Of a DNA stretch of 64,000 nt, positions 1 to 8,453 are shown piece after piece. Source of the DNA: Oharaeibacter diazotrophicus. GTDB taxonomy: Bacteria > Pseudomonadota > Alphaproteobacteria > Rhizobiales > Pleomorphomonadaceae. The DNA lies in assembly GCF_004362745.1 (NCBI RefSeq), contig NZ_SNXY01000006.1, positions 1,426,001 to 1,490,000 on the forward strand, given 5' to 3'. A model generated the notes under the pieces. The model saw only the letters and a list, made by a program, of their open reading frames with translations. It was not told the DNA's origin and did not search any database. Both the position numbers and the translations under genes were made by a program. The stretch's first letter is position 1; each line of letters starts with the position of its first letter.

Positions 1-690
1 GAACTGGTCGCCGGCATTGAAGCCCTGGTTGGTGGCGAAGCGCATGTCGTTGGTGTCGAGGGTGTAGGGGATCACCAGATGCGGCCCGTTCGGCCCCTCG
101 AGCCAATATGGCAAATCGTCGGCGTAAGCATCGGACGTATAGAGGAAACCGCCCTCCTCCATCGCGAGGCGGGTGGTGTTCTCCGAGCAGCGGCCGGTGT
201 ACCAGCCGAGCGGCCGGGCGCCGGTGACCTCCTCGTGGATCCGAATCGCCTCGAGCATGTGCGCGCGCTCGGCCTCGGGCGAAAAGTCCTTGTATTCGAT
301 CCACTTGAGCCCGTGCGAGGCGATCTCCCAGTCCGCCTCCTTCATCGCCGCGACCACCTCGGGATTGCGGGCGAGCGCGGTGGCGACGCCGTAGACGGTG
401 ACCGGGACGTTCCTCCCCGTGAACAGCCGCCACAGCCGCCAGAAGCCGGCGCGGGAGCCGTATTCGTAGATCGATTCCATGTTCATGTGGCGCTGGCCCG
501 GCCAGGGCTGGGCGCCGACGATCTCGCTCAGGAAGGCCTCCGAGGCGGCGTCGCCGTGGAGGATGCAGTTCTCCCCGCCCTCTTCGTAGTTGATCACGAA
601 CTGGACGGCCACGTTGGCGCCGTCGGGCCAAGCGGCGTCCGGGGCGTTGCGTCCGTAGCCGATGAGGTCGCGGGGATAGTTCGGGTCCAT
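1..690 (-). CDS. puuE: allantoinase-type polysaccharide deacetylase PuuE (3' end outside window)
   Basis: The N-terminal 230 residues are present; the gene runs off the left edge. The start MDPNYPRDLIGYGRNAPDA, with an FVINYEEGGENCILHGD stretch near residues 32-48, is characteristic of the PuuE branch of the NodB/polysaccharide deacetylase fold (cofactor-independent allantoinase, purine/urate catabolism, cytoplasmic). The WEIASHGLKWIEY segment near residue 133 and GWYTGRCSENT near residue 167 are further family landmarks. The family is usually about 300-320 residues, so roughly a quarter is missing. Other urate genes would be expected to the left. The identification rests on remembered family sequence. 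Confidence 0.85.
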   Translation of the reverse strand, partial: MDPNYPRDLIGYGRNAPDAAWPDGANVAVQFVINYEEGGENCILHGDAASEAFLSEIVGAQPWPGQRHMNMESIYEYGSRAGFWRLWRLFTGRNVPVTVYGVATALARNPEVVAAMKEADWEIASHGLKWIEYKDFSPEAERAHMLEAIRIHEEVTGARPLGWYTGRCSENTTRLAMEEGGFLYTSDAYADDLPYWLEGPNGPHLVIPYTLDTNDMRFATNQGFNAGDQF

Positions 691-766
691 GGTCGCCGGA
701 GGTCCTTTCCTTCGCACCCGCGAACGATCGGACAGCCGCGCCGACTTTGCAAGCCGGATCCGACGG

Positions 767-1036
767 TTAACGCCCGCCCTCCCCGCCCTCGCCGAGCCGC
801 ATGACGGCGACGCCCATCGCGACGCTGGCGAGCGTGATCACGAAGCCGGCGGTGACGAGCGCATAGGGAACCAGCGGGGTGTCGTCGCCGGCGACGAGGC
901 GGCCGAAGCCGCCGACGTCGAGGACGACCAGCCCGGTCGAGACGACGAGCCCGGCGGTGGCGCCGGCGAGCGCGTTGAGGGCGAGCAGGCGGAACAGCGG
1001 CAGCTTCCACACGGGCGCGGAACGGGTCGTGGTCAT
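767..1036 (-). CDS. hypothetical two-helix membrane protein
   Basis: Encodes 89 residues with two hydrophobic segments, about residues 15-40 (LFRLLALNALAGATAGLVV and onward) and 55-80 (YALVTAGFVITLASVAMGVA), joined by a short loop containing DVGGFGRLVAG. This fits a small inner-membrane hairpin protein. The start is the ATG at 1036, preceded by AGGTGA at good spacing; an upstream in-frame ATG at 1111 would add a basic, non-hydrophobic leader and has no better ribosome site. It lies between puuE and a divergent small gene. An FNR-like inverted repeat lies 53-70 bases upstream. No family recognised. Confidence 0.6.
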   Translation of the reverse strand: MTTTRSAPVWKLPLFRLLALNALAGATAGLVVSTGLVVLDVGGFGRLVAGDDTPLVPYALVTAGFVITLASVAMGVAVMRLGEGGEGGR

Positions 1037-1088
1037 CGGCGTTGTCACCTCGCTGCATCCCGATCGGACGCCGTGCAAACGCCGGGAA

Positions 1089-1106
1089 CCATGACCTGGA
1101 TCATGG
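1089..1106. promoter_or_regulatory. inverted repeat, FNR/FixK-like box
   Basis: Perfect 6-base arms CCATGA and TCATGG surround CCTGGA. Read on the minus strand the core is ATGAT-CCAG-GTCAT, one or two bases off the FNR/FixK consensus TTGAT-N4-ATCAA. It sits between the divergent genes starting at 1036 (minus) and 1202 (plus), so it could serve either. Oxygen control is only inferred. Confidence 0.35.
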
Positions 1107-1201
1107 TGCAAAACGTTAACCCGGTGTTAATCGGCCGTTAACCGAACGACAACCAAACTCGGACCGACCCATTTCGGTCTCAGCTCTACGAGGAGTGCCC
1201 C

Positions 1202-1438
1202 ATGGCGTCCCGGCCCGTCGAGCGTCAGGACCCCGCCGCCCCGCCGTCGCACCATCCGGTCGACGGCCGTTTCGCGATCGCCCGGGCCGAGCTCGAGGCG
1301 ATGCGCGTCTTCCTCGCCGAGCGACGACCATCCTCGGGCCCCGAGGCCCTCGACCTCCTGCGCAAGGCCTTCCCCGCCGCCCCGCTCGCCGAGCGGGTCA
1401 AGGTCGCGACCGAGGCCCGGGCGGTCCGGTTCGGCTGA
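1202..1438 (+). CDS. hypothetical protein, 78 residues
   Basis: A short soluble protein. A proline- and histidine-containing N-terminus (residues 1-25) precedes one or two amphipathic helices, including FAIARAELEAMRVFLAERR and PEALDLLRKAFPAAPLAERV. The ATG is preceded by GAGGAG eight bases upstream, and third-position GC is high as in neighbouring genes, so it is probably real. Its stop lies only a few bases from the 3' end of the convergent pssA. No signal peptide, metal site or known domain is visible, and no function is assigned. Confidence 0.55.
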   Translation: MASRPVERQDPAAPPSHHPVDGRFAIARAELEAMRVFLAERRPSSGPEALDLLRKAFPAAPLAERVKVATEARAVRFG

Positions 1439-1442
1439 CCGC

Positions 1443-2339
1443 TCAGGGCCGGGGATCGGCCGAGGGCCGCGCCTCCGGCTCGTCGTCGTCGTCCTCTTCC
1501 TCGCCCCCCTCCGCGGGCCCCTCGAAACCGACCTCGGCCTCCGGGGTGCCGTGGGCGCGGGCGAGCCGGTTCCACGACCGCCAGCCGAACGGCACGAAGA
1601 CGAGGTAGGCGATGGTGGCCGCCGCCAGCATCTCGAACGGGAAGCTCGCGAACAGCGCCACCGCGGCGACGACGCCGACCAGCACCGGCAGCACGAGATC
1701 GCGCCGGACCCGGCCGAGCTTCTTGCCGGAGAAGGTCGGGATCCGGCTGACCATCAGGAGCGCCACCAGCACCACGTAGACGCCGACCGCCGGCGCCGCC
1801 TCGGGCGGCACCTGGAGCCCGGTCTGGGCGAGGTAGACCGGCAACAGCACGGTGATGGCGCCGGCGGGTGCCGGCACCCCGGTGAAGAAGTTGCCCTGCC
1901 AGGCCGGCTTCTCGGTGTCGAGCATGGCGTTGAAGCGGGCGAGGCGGAGCGCGCCGGCGATCGCGAAGATCATCGCCGCCATCCAGCCGAACGACTTCAC
2001 CCCGTGCAGGATCCAGCCGAACAGCAGGATCGCCGGCGCGACGCCGAAGGCCAGGAAATCGCTGAGCGAATCGAGTTCGGCGCCGAAGCGCGAGGTCGAG
2101 CGCAGGTAACGCGCGATCCGGCCGTCGAGGCCGTCGAGGACGGCGGCGGCGAGGATGAAGTAGACCGCCAGTTCGAAGCGCCCCTCGAAGGTGAGGCGGA
2201 TCGAGGTCAGCCCGGCGCAGAGCGCCAGCAGCGTGACGAGATTGGGCACGATCGCCCGGATCGGGATGCGGCGGCCGAGCCGGCGCACCGGGCCGGGCGG
2301 TTCGTCGTAGGGATCGACGGGCGGGAAGATGTTGGTCAT
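1443..2339 (-). CDS. pssA: CDP-diacylglycerol--serine O-phosphatidyltransferase
   Basis: Makes phosphatidylserine from CDP-diacylglycerol and L-serine in the inner membrane, the first step to phosphatidylethanolamine. The CDP-alcohol phosphotransferase signature DGLDGRIARYL...D...D spans about residues 69-94, with the essential aspartates at 69, 72, 90 and 94. Some eight hydrophobic segments follow (residues 30-260), typical of the 250-300 residue type II enzyme. The C-terminus is an acidic tail with GGEEEDDDDE, which is unusual but variable in this family. The gene lies 15 bases downstream of psd, the next enzyme of the pathway, so the two are surely co-transcribed. CdsA, encoded at 42769, supplies its substrate. 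Confidence 0.95.
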   Translation of the reverse strand: MTNIFPPVDPYDEPPGPVRRLGRRIPIRAIVPNLVTLLALCAGLTSIRLTFEGRFELAVYFILAAAVLDGLDGRIARYLRSTSRFGAELDSLSDFLAFGVAPAILLFGWILHGVKSFGWMAAMIFAIAGALRLARFNAMLDTEKPAWQGNFFTGVPAPAGAITVLLPVYLAQTGLQVPPEAAPAVGVYVVLVALLMVSRIPTFSGKKLGRVRRDLVLPVLVGVVAAVALFASFPFEMLAAATIAYLVFVPFGWRSWNRLARAHGTPEAEVGFEGPAEGGEEEDDDDEPEARPSADPRP

Positions 2340-2354
2340 GGCCGCCGCTCCGCC

Positions 2355-3056
2355 TCAGGCGATCCGCACGATCGGGGTCGGCCGCTCGCCGTCGAGGTCG
2401 GCGAGCACGGTCTCGCCGGCGACGGCACGCGCACCCTCGGCGACCAGGGCGGTGGCGCCGGCGGGCAGGTAGACGTCGACGCGCGAGCCGAAGCGGATCA
2501 GGCCGAAGCGGTCGCCGACCACGAGTTCCTCGCCCTCGCGGGCGAAGGACAGGATACGGCGGGCGATCAGGCCGGCGATCTGCACCACCGCGACCTGCCG
2601 GCCGTCGGCGCGGTCGATCACCAGACCGTTGCGCTCGTTGTCCTCGCTGGCCTTGTCGAGCTCGGCGTTGAGGAACTTGCCAGCGCGGTAGGCGATCCGG
2701 CTGATCCGACCGGTGACCGGCATCCGGTTCACGTGGACGTCGAACACGTTCATGAACACGCAGATGCGCAGGCGCGGCACGTCGCCGAGGCCGAGTTCGC
2801 GCGGCGGCACCGCCATCGCCACCGACGAGATCCGCCCGTCCGCCGGGCTGATGACGAGGGTCGGCGTCACCGGGGTGACGCGGGCGGGATCGCGGAAGAA
2901 CAGCGCGCACCAGATCGTCAGCGCGAGGCCGATCCAGAACAGCGGCGCGACGAACCAGCCGACCAGGACCGTCACAACCGCGAAGATCGCGATGAAGCGG
3001 TGACCCTCCGGGTGGATCGGCGGGACCGCGTTCCTGACCGAGGCGAGAATGGACAT
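2355..3056 (-). CDS. psd: phosphatidylserine decarboxylase, short (PSD-A) type
   Basis: Converts phosphatidylserine to phosphatidylethanolamine. This is the short archaeal/alphaproteobacterial-type proenzyme of 233 residues. The self-cleavage Gly-Ser pair is at residues 190-191 in [13 protein letters not shown], which yields a pyruvoyl group on the small subunit. Two hydrophobic segments at residues 20-55 anchor it. The PADGRISSV motif (residues 71-79) and the [11 protein letters not shown] motif (101-111) are family hallmarks. The start [18 protein letters not shown] was chosen because homologues begin with this PxHPEG region; the open frame extends 37 codons further without a good ribosome site. 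It is the first gene of the psd-pssA pair. Confidence 0.93.
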   Translation of the reverse strand: MSILASVRNAVPPIHPEGHRFIAIFAVVTVLVGWFVAPLFWIGLALTIWCALFFRDPARVTPVTPTLVISPADGRISSVAMAVPPRELGLGDVPRLRICVFMNVFDVHVNRMPVTGRISRIAYRAGKFLNAELDKASEDNERNGLVIDRADGRQVAVVQIAGLIARRILSFAREGEELVVGDRFGLIRFGSRVDVYLPAGATALVAEGARAVAGETVLADLDGERPTPIVRIA

Positions 3057-3245
3057 CCGGGGCGACCCTGTGACCGGGGGGAGATCGGGACTGTCCCGAC
3101 CGTTTCGCACGGAACGCCCGGCAGCGGAAGGGTCGGAGTTGAGCGATCCCGGACTCCGTTCGGACACGATTGCGGTCGTACACTGTCCCCGTGCGGACGC
3201 CGGACGCGATTCGAGCCCGACCGCCGCACCTGAGGATCGTTCGTA

Positions 3246-3434
3246 ATGAGTATCTCGGCTCTCGGTTCTTCGACGAGCACCCCCGTCCGCGCTCCGCAGC
3301 CCCTGGCGGAGAAGGCGGAAGGCGCCGGCCCCGACAGGGACGGCGACGCCGACGACGTCGGCGCGGCGGCCGCGGCCGCCCCCAAGGCGGCCCTGCCCAA
3401 GGGCGTCGGCTCGCTCGTCGACGTGACCGTCTGA
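3246..3434 (+). CDS. hypothetical small protein, 62 residues
   Basis: A Ser/Thr/Ala-rich N-terminus ([14 protein letters not shown]) is followed by an acidic/alanine middle ([16 protein letters not shown]) and a hydrophobic C-terminal [14 protein letters not shown] lies nine bases before the ATG. It is divergent from psd with a compact promoter region between. Small proteins starting MSIS and ending in a GSxVDVTV-like tail seem common in Hyphomicrobiales, but I know no function. No transmembrane segment or metal site is visible. Confidence 0.5.
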   Translation: MSISALGSSTSTPVRAPQPLAEKAEGAGPDRDGDADDVGAAAAAAPKAALPKGVGSLVDVTV

Positions 3435-3485
3435 TCACCGCGCCCGCGACGATCCGGCCGTACGCCGGGGCGTCGCGGGCGAGGC

Positions 3486-3504
3486 CCGGCCGGAAGCCGG
3501 CCGG
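3486..3504. terminator. hairpin between convergent genes
   Basis: Two copies of CCGGCCGG are separated by AAG, which can form an 8-base stem. It lies between the stop of the 62-residue gene and the stop of the ABC exporter gene. There is no T-run, so terminator activity is only plausible. Confidence 0.3.
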
Positions 3505-3543
3505 ATTCCAGGTGACCGCGGCGAGCCCGCACCGGGCCCGCCG

Positions 3544-5460
3544 TCACTTCGCCGGGATCGGCTCCCCGGCCCGCGGCCCACGCGTGACGACGCCGAGGTC
3601 GTCCTCGGCGATCGCCCGCTTCAGCTGCTCCTCGGCGTCGGCGGCGGCGCGCTGGCGGTCCCACATGGTGGCGTAGAGGCCGCCGGCGGCGATCAGCGCC
3701 GCATGGGTGCCGCGCTCGGCGATCCGGCCCTTCTCCAGCACGATGATCTCGTCGGCGCCGACCACGGTGGAGAGCCGGTGCGCGATCACCAGCGTGGTGC
3801 GGCCCTCGGCGACCCGATCGAGTTCGGCCTGGATCTCGCGCTCGGTGTTGGTGTCGAGCGCCGAGGTCGCCTCGTCGAGGATCAGGATCGGCGGCGCCTT
3901 CAGGATGGTGCGCGCGATGGCGACGCGCTGCTTCTCGCCGCCGGAGAGCTTGAGGCCGCGCTCGCCGACCTGGCTGGCGTAGCCCTGCGGCAGGCTCTCG
4001 ACGAAATGGCCGATCCGGGCCTGCCGGGCCGCCTCGCGGACCTCGTCGTCGCTGGCGGAGGGCCGACCGTAGCGGATGTTGTAGAGGATGCTGTCGTTGA
4101 AGAGCACGGTGTCCTGCGGCACCATGCCGATCGCCGCGCGCAGGCTCTCCTGGGTGACGTCGCGCACGTCCTGGCCGTCGATGGTGATGCGGCCGGAGGT
4201 GACGTCGTAGAAGCGGAACAGCAGCCGCGACAGCGTCGACTTGCCGGCGCCGGACGGGCCGACGATCGCCACCGTGCGCCCGGCCGGCACCTCGAAGCTG
4301 ATGCCGGAGAGGATCCGGCGGTCCGGATCGTAGGAGAACACCACGTCCTCGAAGCGCACCGCGCCGCCGATGACCTTCAGCGGCACCGCGTTCGGGGCGT
4401 CGACGATCTCGGCCGGCTGGTCGAGCAGGTCGAACATCTGCTCGATGTCGGCGAGGCCCTGGCGGATCTCGCGGTAGATGAAGCCGATGAAGTTGAGCGG
4501 AATCGCGAGCTGCATCAGGAGCGCGTTGATCAGCACGAAGTCGCCGACGGTCTGGGTGCCGGCCATCACCTCGCGCGCCGACATCACCATGCAGGCGGAC
4601 ATGCCGACGGTGAAGATCAGGGTCTGGCCCATGTTGAGCCAGGCGAGCGAGGTCCAGGTCTCGACGGCGGCCTTCTCGTAGCGCGCCATCGAGGCGTCGA
4701 AGCGCTTGGCCTCCATCGCCTCGTTGCCGAAATACTTGACCGTCTCGAAGTTGAGCAGGCTGTCGATCGCCTTGGTGTTGGCGTCGGTGTCGCTCTCGTT
4801 CATGCGGCGGCGGATGTCGATCCGCATGTCGGAGTACTTCACCGAGAACCAGACGTAGAGCCAGACGGTGAGACCGATCACCACCAGATAGGGCCAGCCG
4901 AACTGGAAGCCGATCACCGCCGCCGACAGCGCGAACTCGAGCAGGGTCGGCGCCGCATTGAGGATGGTGAAGCGGACGATGGCGTCGATGCCCTTGACGC
5001 CGCGCTCGATCACCCGCGACAGCCCGCCGGTGCGCCGCTGCAGGTGGAAGCGCAGCGACAGCGCGTGCAGGTGCGTGAAGGTGCGGAAGGCGAGCGTGCG
5101 GACGGCATACTGGCCGACCTCGGCGAACAGGGCGTCGCGCAGCTGGTTGAAGGCGTTGAGGAGAATGCGCCCGACGCCGTAGGCGACGACCAGGAACACC
5201 GGCATCGACATCATCAGCACGGCGCGGTCGGACGGCGCCTCGGGCGCCAGCGCGTCGGTGGCCCAGCCGTAGAGATAGGGCACCAGCACCGTCGCCACCT
5301 TGGCGACCACCAGGGCCGCGACCGCGAGCGCGACGCGCATCTTGAGGTCGGGCCGCTCGGACGGCCACAGATAGGGCCAGAGGTTGGCGATCGTCTTGCC
5401 GAGCGTCGAATCGTCCGCGCTCACGGTCCGGCCGTTGGCGCGCGTGTCGGGTTTCTTCAT
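3544..5460 (-). CDS. Atm1-type ABC exporter (membrane domain plus ATPase)
   Basis: A half-transporter of 638 residues, expected to work as a homodimer in the inner membrane. The Atm1/ABCB7 branch exports glutathione-linked sulfur or heavy-metal conjugates. Residues 40-340 hold six transmembrane segments; the NFETVKYFGNE motif near residue 240 and the RRTGGLSRVIERG motif near residue 143 are typical of Atm1. The ATPase domain (about 365-600) has Walker A GPSGAGKS, signature LSGGEKQRVAIAR, Walker B ILILDEATSALD and the H-loop AHRLST. The length is normal. It stands alone, convergent with the small gene at 3246. Substrate specificity cannot be read from the sequence. Confidence 0.9.
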   Translation of the reverse strand: MKKPDTRANGRTVSADDSTLGKTIANLWPYLWPSERPDLKMRVALAVAALVVAKVATVLVPYLYGWATDALAPEAPSDRAVLMMSMPVFLVVAYGVGRILLNAFNQLRDALFAEVGQYAVRTLAFRTFTHLHALSLRFHLQRRTGGLSRVIERGVKGIDAIVRFTILNAAPTLLEFALSAAVIGFQFGWPYLVVIGLTVWLYVWFSVKYSDMRIDIRRRMNESDTDANTKAIDSLLNFETVKYFGNEAMEAKRFDASMARYEKAAVETWTSLAWLNMGQTLIFTVGMSACMVMSAREVMAGTQTVGDFVLINALLMQLAIPLNFIGFIYREIRQGLADIEQMFDLLDQPAEIVDAPNAVPLKVIGGAVRFEDVVFSYDPDRRILSGISFEVPAGRTVAIVGPSGAGKSTLSRLLFRFYDVTSGRITIDGQDVRDVTQESLRAAIGMVPQDTVLFNDSILYNIRYGRPSASDDEVREAARQARIGHFVESLPQGYASQVGERGLKLSGGEKQRVAIARTILKAPPILILDEATSALDTNTEREIQAELDRVAEGRTTLVIAHRLSTVVGADEIIVLEKGRIAERGTHAALIAAGGLYATMWDRQRAAADAEEQLKRAIAEDDLGVVTRGPRAGEPIPAK

Positions 5461-5721
5461 GGGATGTCCGCAGCCGTGGCATCGGCCCCGGCCGACGGCC
5501 GAAACCTCCGGCCGCCACCGACGGCCGGACCCGGCGCATATAGCCTACTTCGCAGGCAACGACACCGTCCGAATGCCGCAACTTCGCGTGAGAGGGGATC
5601 GGGGCGCGGGTGGGCATTGCCCGCCGGAATGCGGGACCGCACGACGCGGGCGGTGAGTGGACCCGTGCGAGCGGTGGGTGGCGCAGTGCGGTCGAACGGA
5701 CGAGCCCGGCGAGACATGCGC

Positions 5722-5897
5722 TTCATCCTTCCCCTGAGGGGAAGGTGCCGAGCGGAGCGAGGCGGAAGGGGTCGCGACGGACGGCGGAGCCGGCCGTTCC
5801 GCCCGCGACGTCCGCCGAAGACCCCACGGAACCCCGACCCCTTCCGGTCCTACGGACCACCTTCCCCTGAGGGGAAGGATGAACAACGCGGTGGAGG
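5722..5897. repeat. palindromic repeat unit, long version
   Basis: The unit begins with TTCATCCTTCCCCTGAGGGG and closes with the mirror CCCCTGAGGGGAAGGATGAA, so its ends are inverted repeats of about 23 bases, each itself containing a CCCCTGAGGGG palindrome. The roughly 115-base interior is not conserved in the second unit. Downstream flanking bases ACGCGGTGGAGG are shared with the unit at 5977. The layout resembles a REP/MITE-like non-coding element. Confidence 0.6.
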
Positions 5898-5976
5898 CGG
5901 TTCACGCGACGGGCAACGTCGGCGCGGCCGGAAAATGGGGGAAATGTCGGAAATGCGCGTGCAACCGGCTGGGCAA

Positions 5977-6047
5977 TTCATCCTTCCCCCGAGGGGGTGA
6001 GGCGAAGCCGAACGCCCTGAAGGGAAGGATGAAGGACGCGGTGGAGG
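5977..6047. repeat. palindromic repeat unit, short version
   Basis: A shorter relative of the unit at 5722. It starts TTCATCCTTCCCCCGAGGGG, ends GAAGGGAAGGATGAAGG-like, and is followed by the same ACGCGGTGGAGG flank. The interior (GGCGAAGCCGAACG) can form a small stem. Two related units within 300 bases suggest local duplication or repeated insertion of one element family. Confidence 0.55.
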
Positions 6048-6056
6048 CTAAGAGTG

Positions 6057-6081
6057 CCGTCTGCACCGTTGGTGCAGACGG
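6057..6081 (-). terminator. perfect 11-base hairpin downstream of LysM gene
   Basis: Arms CCGTCTGCACC and GGTGCAGACGG flank a GTT loop, without mismatch. The hairpin lies 29 bases beyond the stop of the minus-strand LysM gene. There is no T-run on that strand, so it may end transcription, protect the mRNA 3' end, or be part of the neighbouring repeats. Confidence 0.4.
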
Positions 6082-6109
6082 AAACGCGCGCGTGCCGCTT
6101 CCCCCGTCC

Positions 6110-8047
6110 TCAGTTAGCCGGAGCCGCCGGAGTGACAGACGTGGCCGCCGGAGCCGTCGCCCCGTCCGGAGCGGTCGTGGGAGCCACCGGCGCCGCGGGC
6201 GGCGGTTCGGGGGCGGCGCCGGGGAGCGCGGGGGTCCAGTTGGTGTCGCCCTGCGGGATGACGAAGATCTGGCCGGGGTAGATCAGGTCCGGGTCGCGGA
6301 TCTGGTCGGTGTTGGCCTGATAGATCGTCGAGTAGCGCACGCCGCGGCCGTAGAGCCGGCGCGCGATGGTCCAGAGATTGTCGCCGCGACGGATGATCAG
6401 CGACTGCGGTCCGCTCTCCGGCGCGACCACCGTGGTGCCGGAGCCGGCGGCAACTTGGCCCGTGCCGGTGCCGCTGGCGGTGCCGGCGTCGGCGGGCGCC
6501 TCGGCGGCGAGTTCGAACGGCACCTCGGCACGGCTCGCGACCTTGCCGTCGGCGCCGAGGTGGTCGACGCGGGCGACGTGGCGGCCGGCCTCGAGCGGAC
6601 GGGTCGCCTCGAGCAGCCAGCGGCCCGTCGGCATCGCCTTCGTGTCCGCCACGAGCGCGTCGTCGACGTAGACGCGCAGCGTCGCGCCCGGCTCGGCCGA
6701 ACCGGCGGCGAACAGGCGCCGGCCGTCCTCGACCTCGACGGCGTCGATGCGGACCGGCGCGGCGACGGCCGCGGGCGCGGGCGCCGGCTGCTCGGCGGGG
6801 GCGGCGGCCGGAGCGGGCGTGGCGGCCGGAGCGGGAGCGGACGGCGTGGCGGGCTCGGCCTGAGCCGGGACGGCGGGCGCCTCGGCGGACGGCGTCGGAG
6901 CGGCCGGCTCGGCGGACGGCGTCGGCGCGGCGGGCTGCGCGGACGGGGTCTGCGCGGGCTCGGCCGGCGCGGCGGGGATGGCCGGCGCGGTCGTGGCGCC
7001 CTGGCCGGCCGAATCGGAGGCGGGTGCGGCACCCTGACCGGCCGTGGCGGTCGGCGTCGCGGGGGTCGGATCCGAAACCGCCGGTGCGGGCGCGTCCGCG
7101 GCCGGGGTGATCGTGCCCTCGGCGGTGGAACCCGGAGCGGACGAGACGGCTTGCCCGGCGGACGGGGTCGGCGCGGGGGCCGGGGCGGGCTCGGCGGACG
7201 GCGCGGTCGTCAGGCCGCCCTCGGCGACCGAGCCGCCGGCCGGCGCCTCGGCGGTGACGGTGGTGGAGACGCCGGCGCCGGCGGTGCCGGCGACGACCTC
7301 GGTCGAACCGCCCTCGGCGGGTGCCGGCGCCGGCTCGGCGCTGGCGACGACGGCGGTGGAGCCGCCCGCGGCCGGCGCGGCGTCGGCCGGCTTCTCGGCC
7401 GGGGCCTCGCCCTCGGCCGAGGCGACCGAGCCGCCGGGCACGGCGACGCCGGCGGCGTCGAGGGTCTTGCGGGTCTCGTCCTCGCCCGGGATCTGCAGCA
7501 CGGTGGACGGCGAGCCGGGCTGGTTCAGCACCACCAGCACCTCGCCCTTGCCGCCCTCGGGCACGCTGACGGCGACCGACTGTTCGGAGGTAACGGGCTT
7601 GCCGTCCGGGCCGGTGACGCGGACCGAGAGGTCGTGGGCGCCCGGCTTCAGCGGGTCGGCGAGTACGATCGCCCACTCGCCGGTGTCGTTGACGGCGCCG
7701 GATGCGACGGCGACGCCGCCGGACAGGATCTCGACGCGGGCCTTCGGGGCGCCCTGCCCCGCGATCACGGCGTCGCCCGAGGGCTCGACGCGGACGAGGT
7801 CGAAGATCGGGACGACACGGGCCGCGGCCGCCGCCGATTCGGCGAGCTTCGACGAGGGCTTGGTCTCCACCGGCGGCGCAACGGCGACGACCGTGCTCGC
7901 GCCTTCGGGCAGCGGCGCGGGATGGCCGGCGATCTCGACGCCGATCTGGCGCAGGACGCCGTCCAGGAAACCGCCGAACAGGGCGACGAGGACCGCGATG
8001 ACCACGGCCACGGCCGCCGCGAGCGCGTTCCCGATGTGCTTCGTCAT
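6110..8047 (-). CDS. membrane-anchored LysM-domain protein with Ala/Pro-rich linker
   Basis: 645 residues. An N-terminal membrane anchor (about residues 7-32) is followed by an Ig-like segment (about 80-190) that looks like a bacterial Ig/carbohydrate-binding fold, with DGVAV-, TGEW- and GPDGKPV-type strands. A long low-complexity linker of Ala, Pro, Ser, Glu and Thr runs roughly 190-430. A second Ig-like segment (about 435-530) has GRWLLEATRPLEAGRH. One C-terminal LysM (about 550-600) carries RRGDNLWTIARRLYG and YPGQIFVIPQG. LysM binds peptidoglycan or chitin-type glycans, so the protein probably spans the periplasm from inner membrane to cell wall. The ATG at 8047 is preferred to an upstream in-frame ATG because it places the hydrophobic anchor at the N-terminus behind GGGGCAGG. 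It is divergent from the LOG gene. Confidence 0.8.
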   Translation of the reverse strand: MTKHIGNALAAAVAVVIAVLVALFGGFLDGVLRQIGVEIAGHPAPLPEGASTVVAVAPPVETKPSSKLAESAAAAARVVPIFDLVRVEPSGDAVIAGQGAPKARVEILSGGVAVASGAVNDTGEWAIVLADPLKPGAHDLSVRVTGPDGKPVTSEQSVAVSVPEGGKGEVLVVLNQPGSPSTVLQIPGEDETRKTLDAAGVAVPGGSVASAEGEAPAEKPADAAPAAGGSTAVVASAEPAPAPAEGGSTEVVAGTAGAGVSTTVTAEAPAGGSVAEGGLTTAPSAEPAPAPAPTPSAGQAVSSAPGSTAEGTITPAADAPAPAVSDPTPATPTATAGQGAAPASDSAGQGATTAPAIPAAPAEPAQTPSAQPAAPTPSAEPAAPTPSAEAPAVPAQAEPATPSAPAPAATPAPAAAPAEQPAPAPAAVAAPVRIDAVEVEDGRRLFAAGSAEPGATLRVYVDDALVADTKAMPTGRWLLEATRPLEAGRHVARVDHLGADGKVASRAEVPFELAAEAPADAGTASGTGTGQVAAGSGTTVVAPESGPQSLIIRRGDNLWTIARRLYGRGVRYSTIYQANTDQIRDPDLIYPGQIFVIPQGDTNWTPALPGAAPEPPPAAPVAPTTAPDGATAPAATSVTPAAPAN

Positions 8048-8453
8048 GACCTGCCCCACGCCCCCGTGCACTCACCACGATCCGCCGCCCCGCGGCGGTC
8101 CGCGCGTCCCTCGGGACGCGCCGGAACCGCGCCGTCCGACGGGTGGCCCGGCCCGTCGGGATGCAGGAAGTCGGATCGATCGCGACCGTTGCCCGACGCC
8201 GCTTTCGGCGCACCGGTCCACCTTGCCGCAGGCGGACCGGCCGACGACCGCACGCCACGACCGGCGCCCTCGCGGCGCCCCTCTCAACGGCTTTATACGC
8301 TTGCCGATTTTGCGGCAATACCGTGGTGTTTCCGCGCCCCCTCCGTGACGGTTCCGCGACGCCGAAACCGCCGCGGTGATGCAGCGAAGACGCAGCTTCG
8401 CCGCGCCGCGGCGGTCTTGACGCGGTGCGAAGGCCAATGCGACACCTCGGGGC
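8048..8453. other. divergent promoter region, no gene seen
   Basis: 406 bases between the divergent LysM and LOG genes. It contains a perfect 18-base inverted repeat (8301-8318) in its only AT-richer stretch. No small open frame with a ribosome site and normal composition was found. Confidence 0.5.
8301..8318. promoter_or_regulatory. inverted repeat, possible operator
   Basis: Arms TTGCCG and CGGCAA surround ATTTTG. It sits in the AT-richer centre of the divergent intergenic region, about 135 bases upstream of the LOG gene and 250 upstream of the LysM gene. The binding protein is unknown. Confidence 0.3.

Larger units (their letters stand above)
5461..6109. other. intergenic region rich in palindromic repeats, no gene seen
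   Basis: These 650 bases lie upstream of the ABC exporter and downstream of the LysM gene, which is also on the minus strand. Open frames here are arginine-rich shadows without ribosome sites. The content is two related repeat units (5722-5897 and 5977-6047) and a strong hairpin (6057-6081). The promoter of the ABC exporter gene must lie in the first 250 bases, but no clear -35/-10 pair was found. Confidence 0.6.

Noticed and set aside
1225-3438. Long minus-strand frame covering pssA and psd
   Set aside because: It is out of frame with both well-recognised enzymes and is arginine/proline-rich.
5722-6047. CRISPR-like array
   Set aside because: Only two palindromic units, of unequal length and without regular spacers or cas genes.
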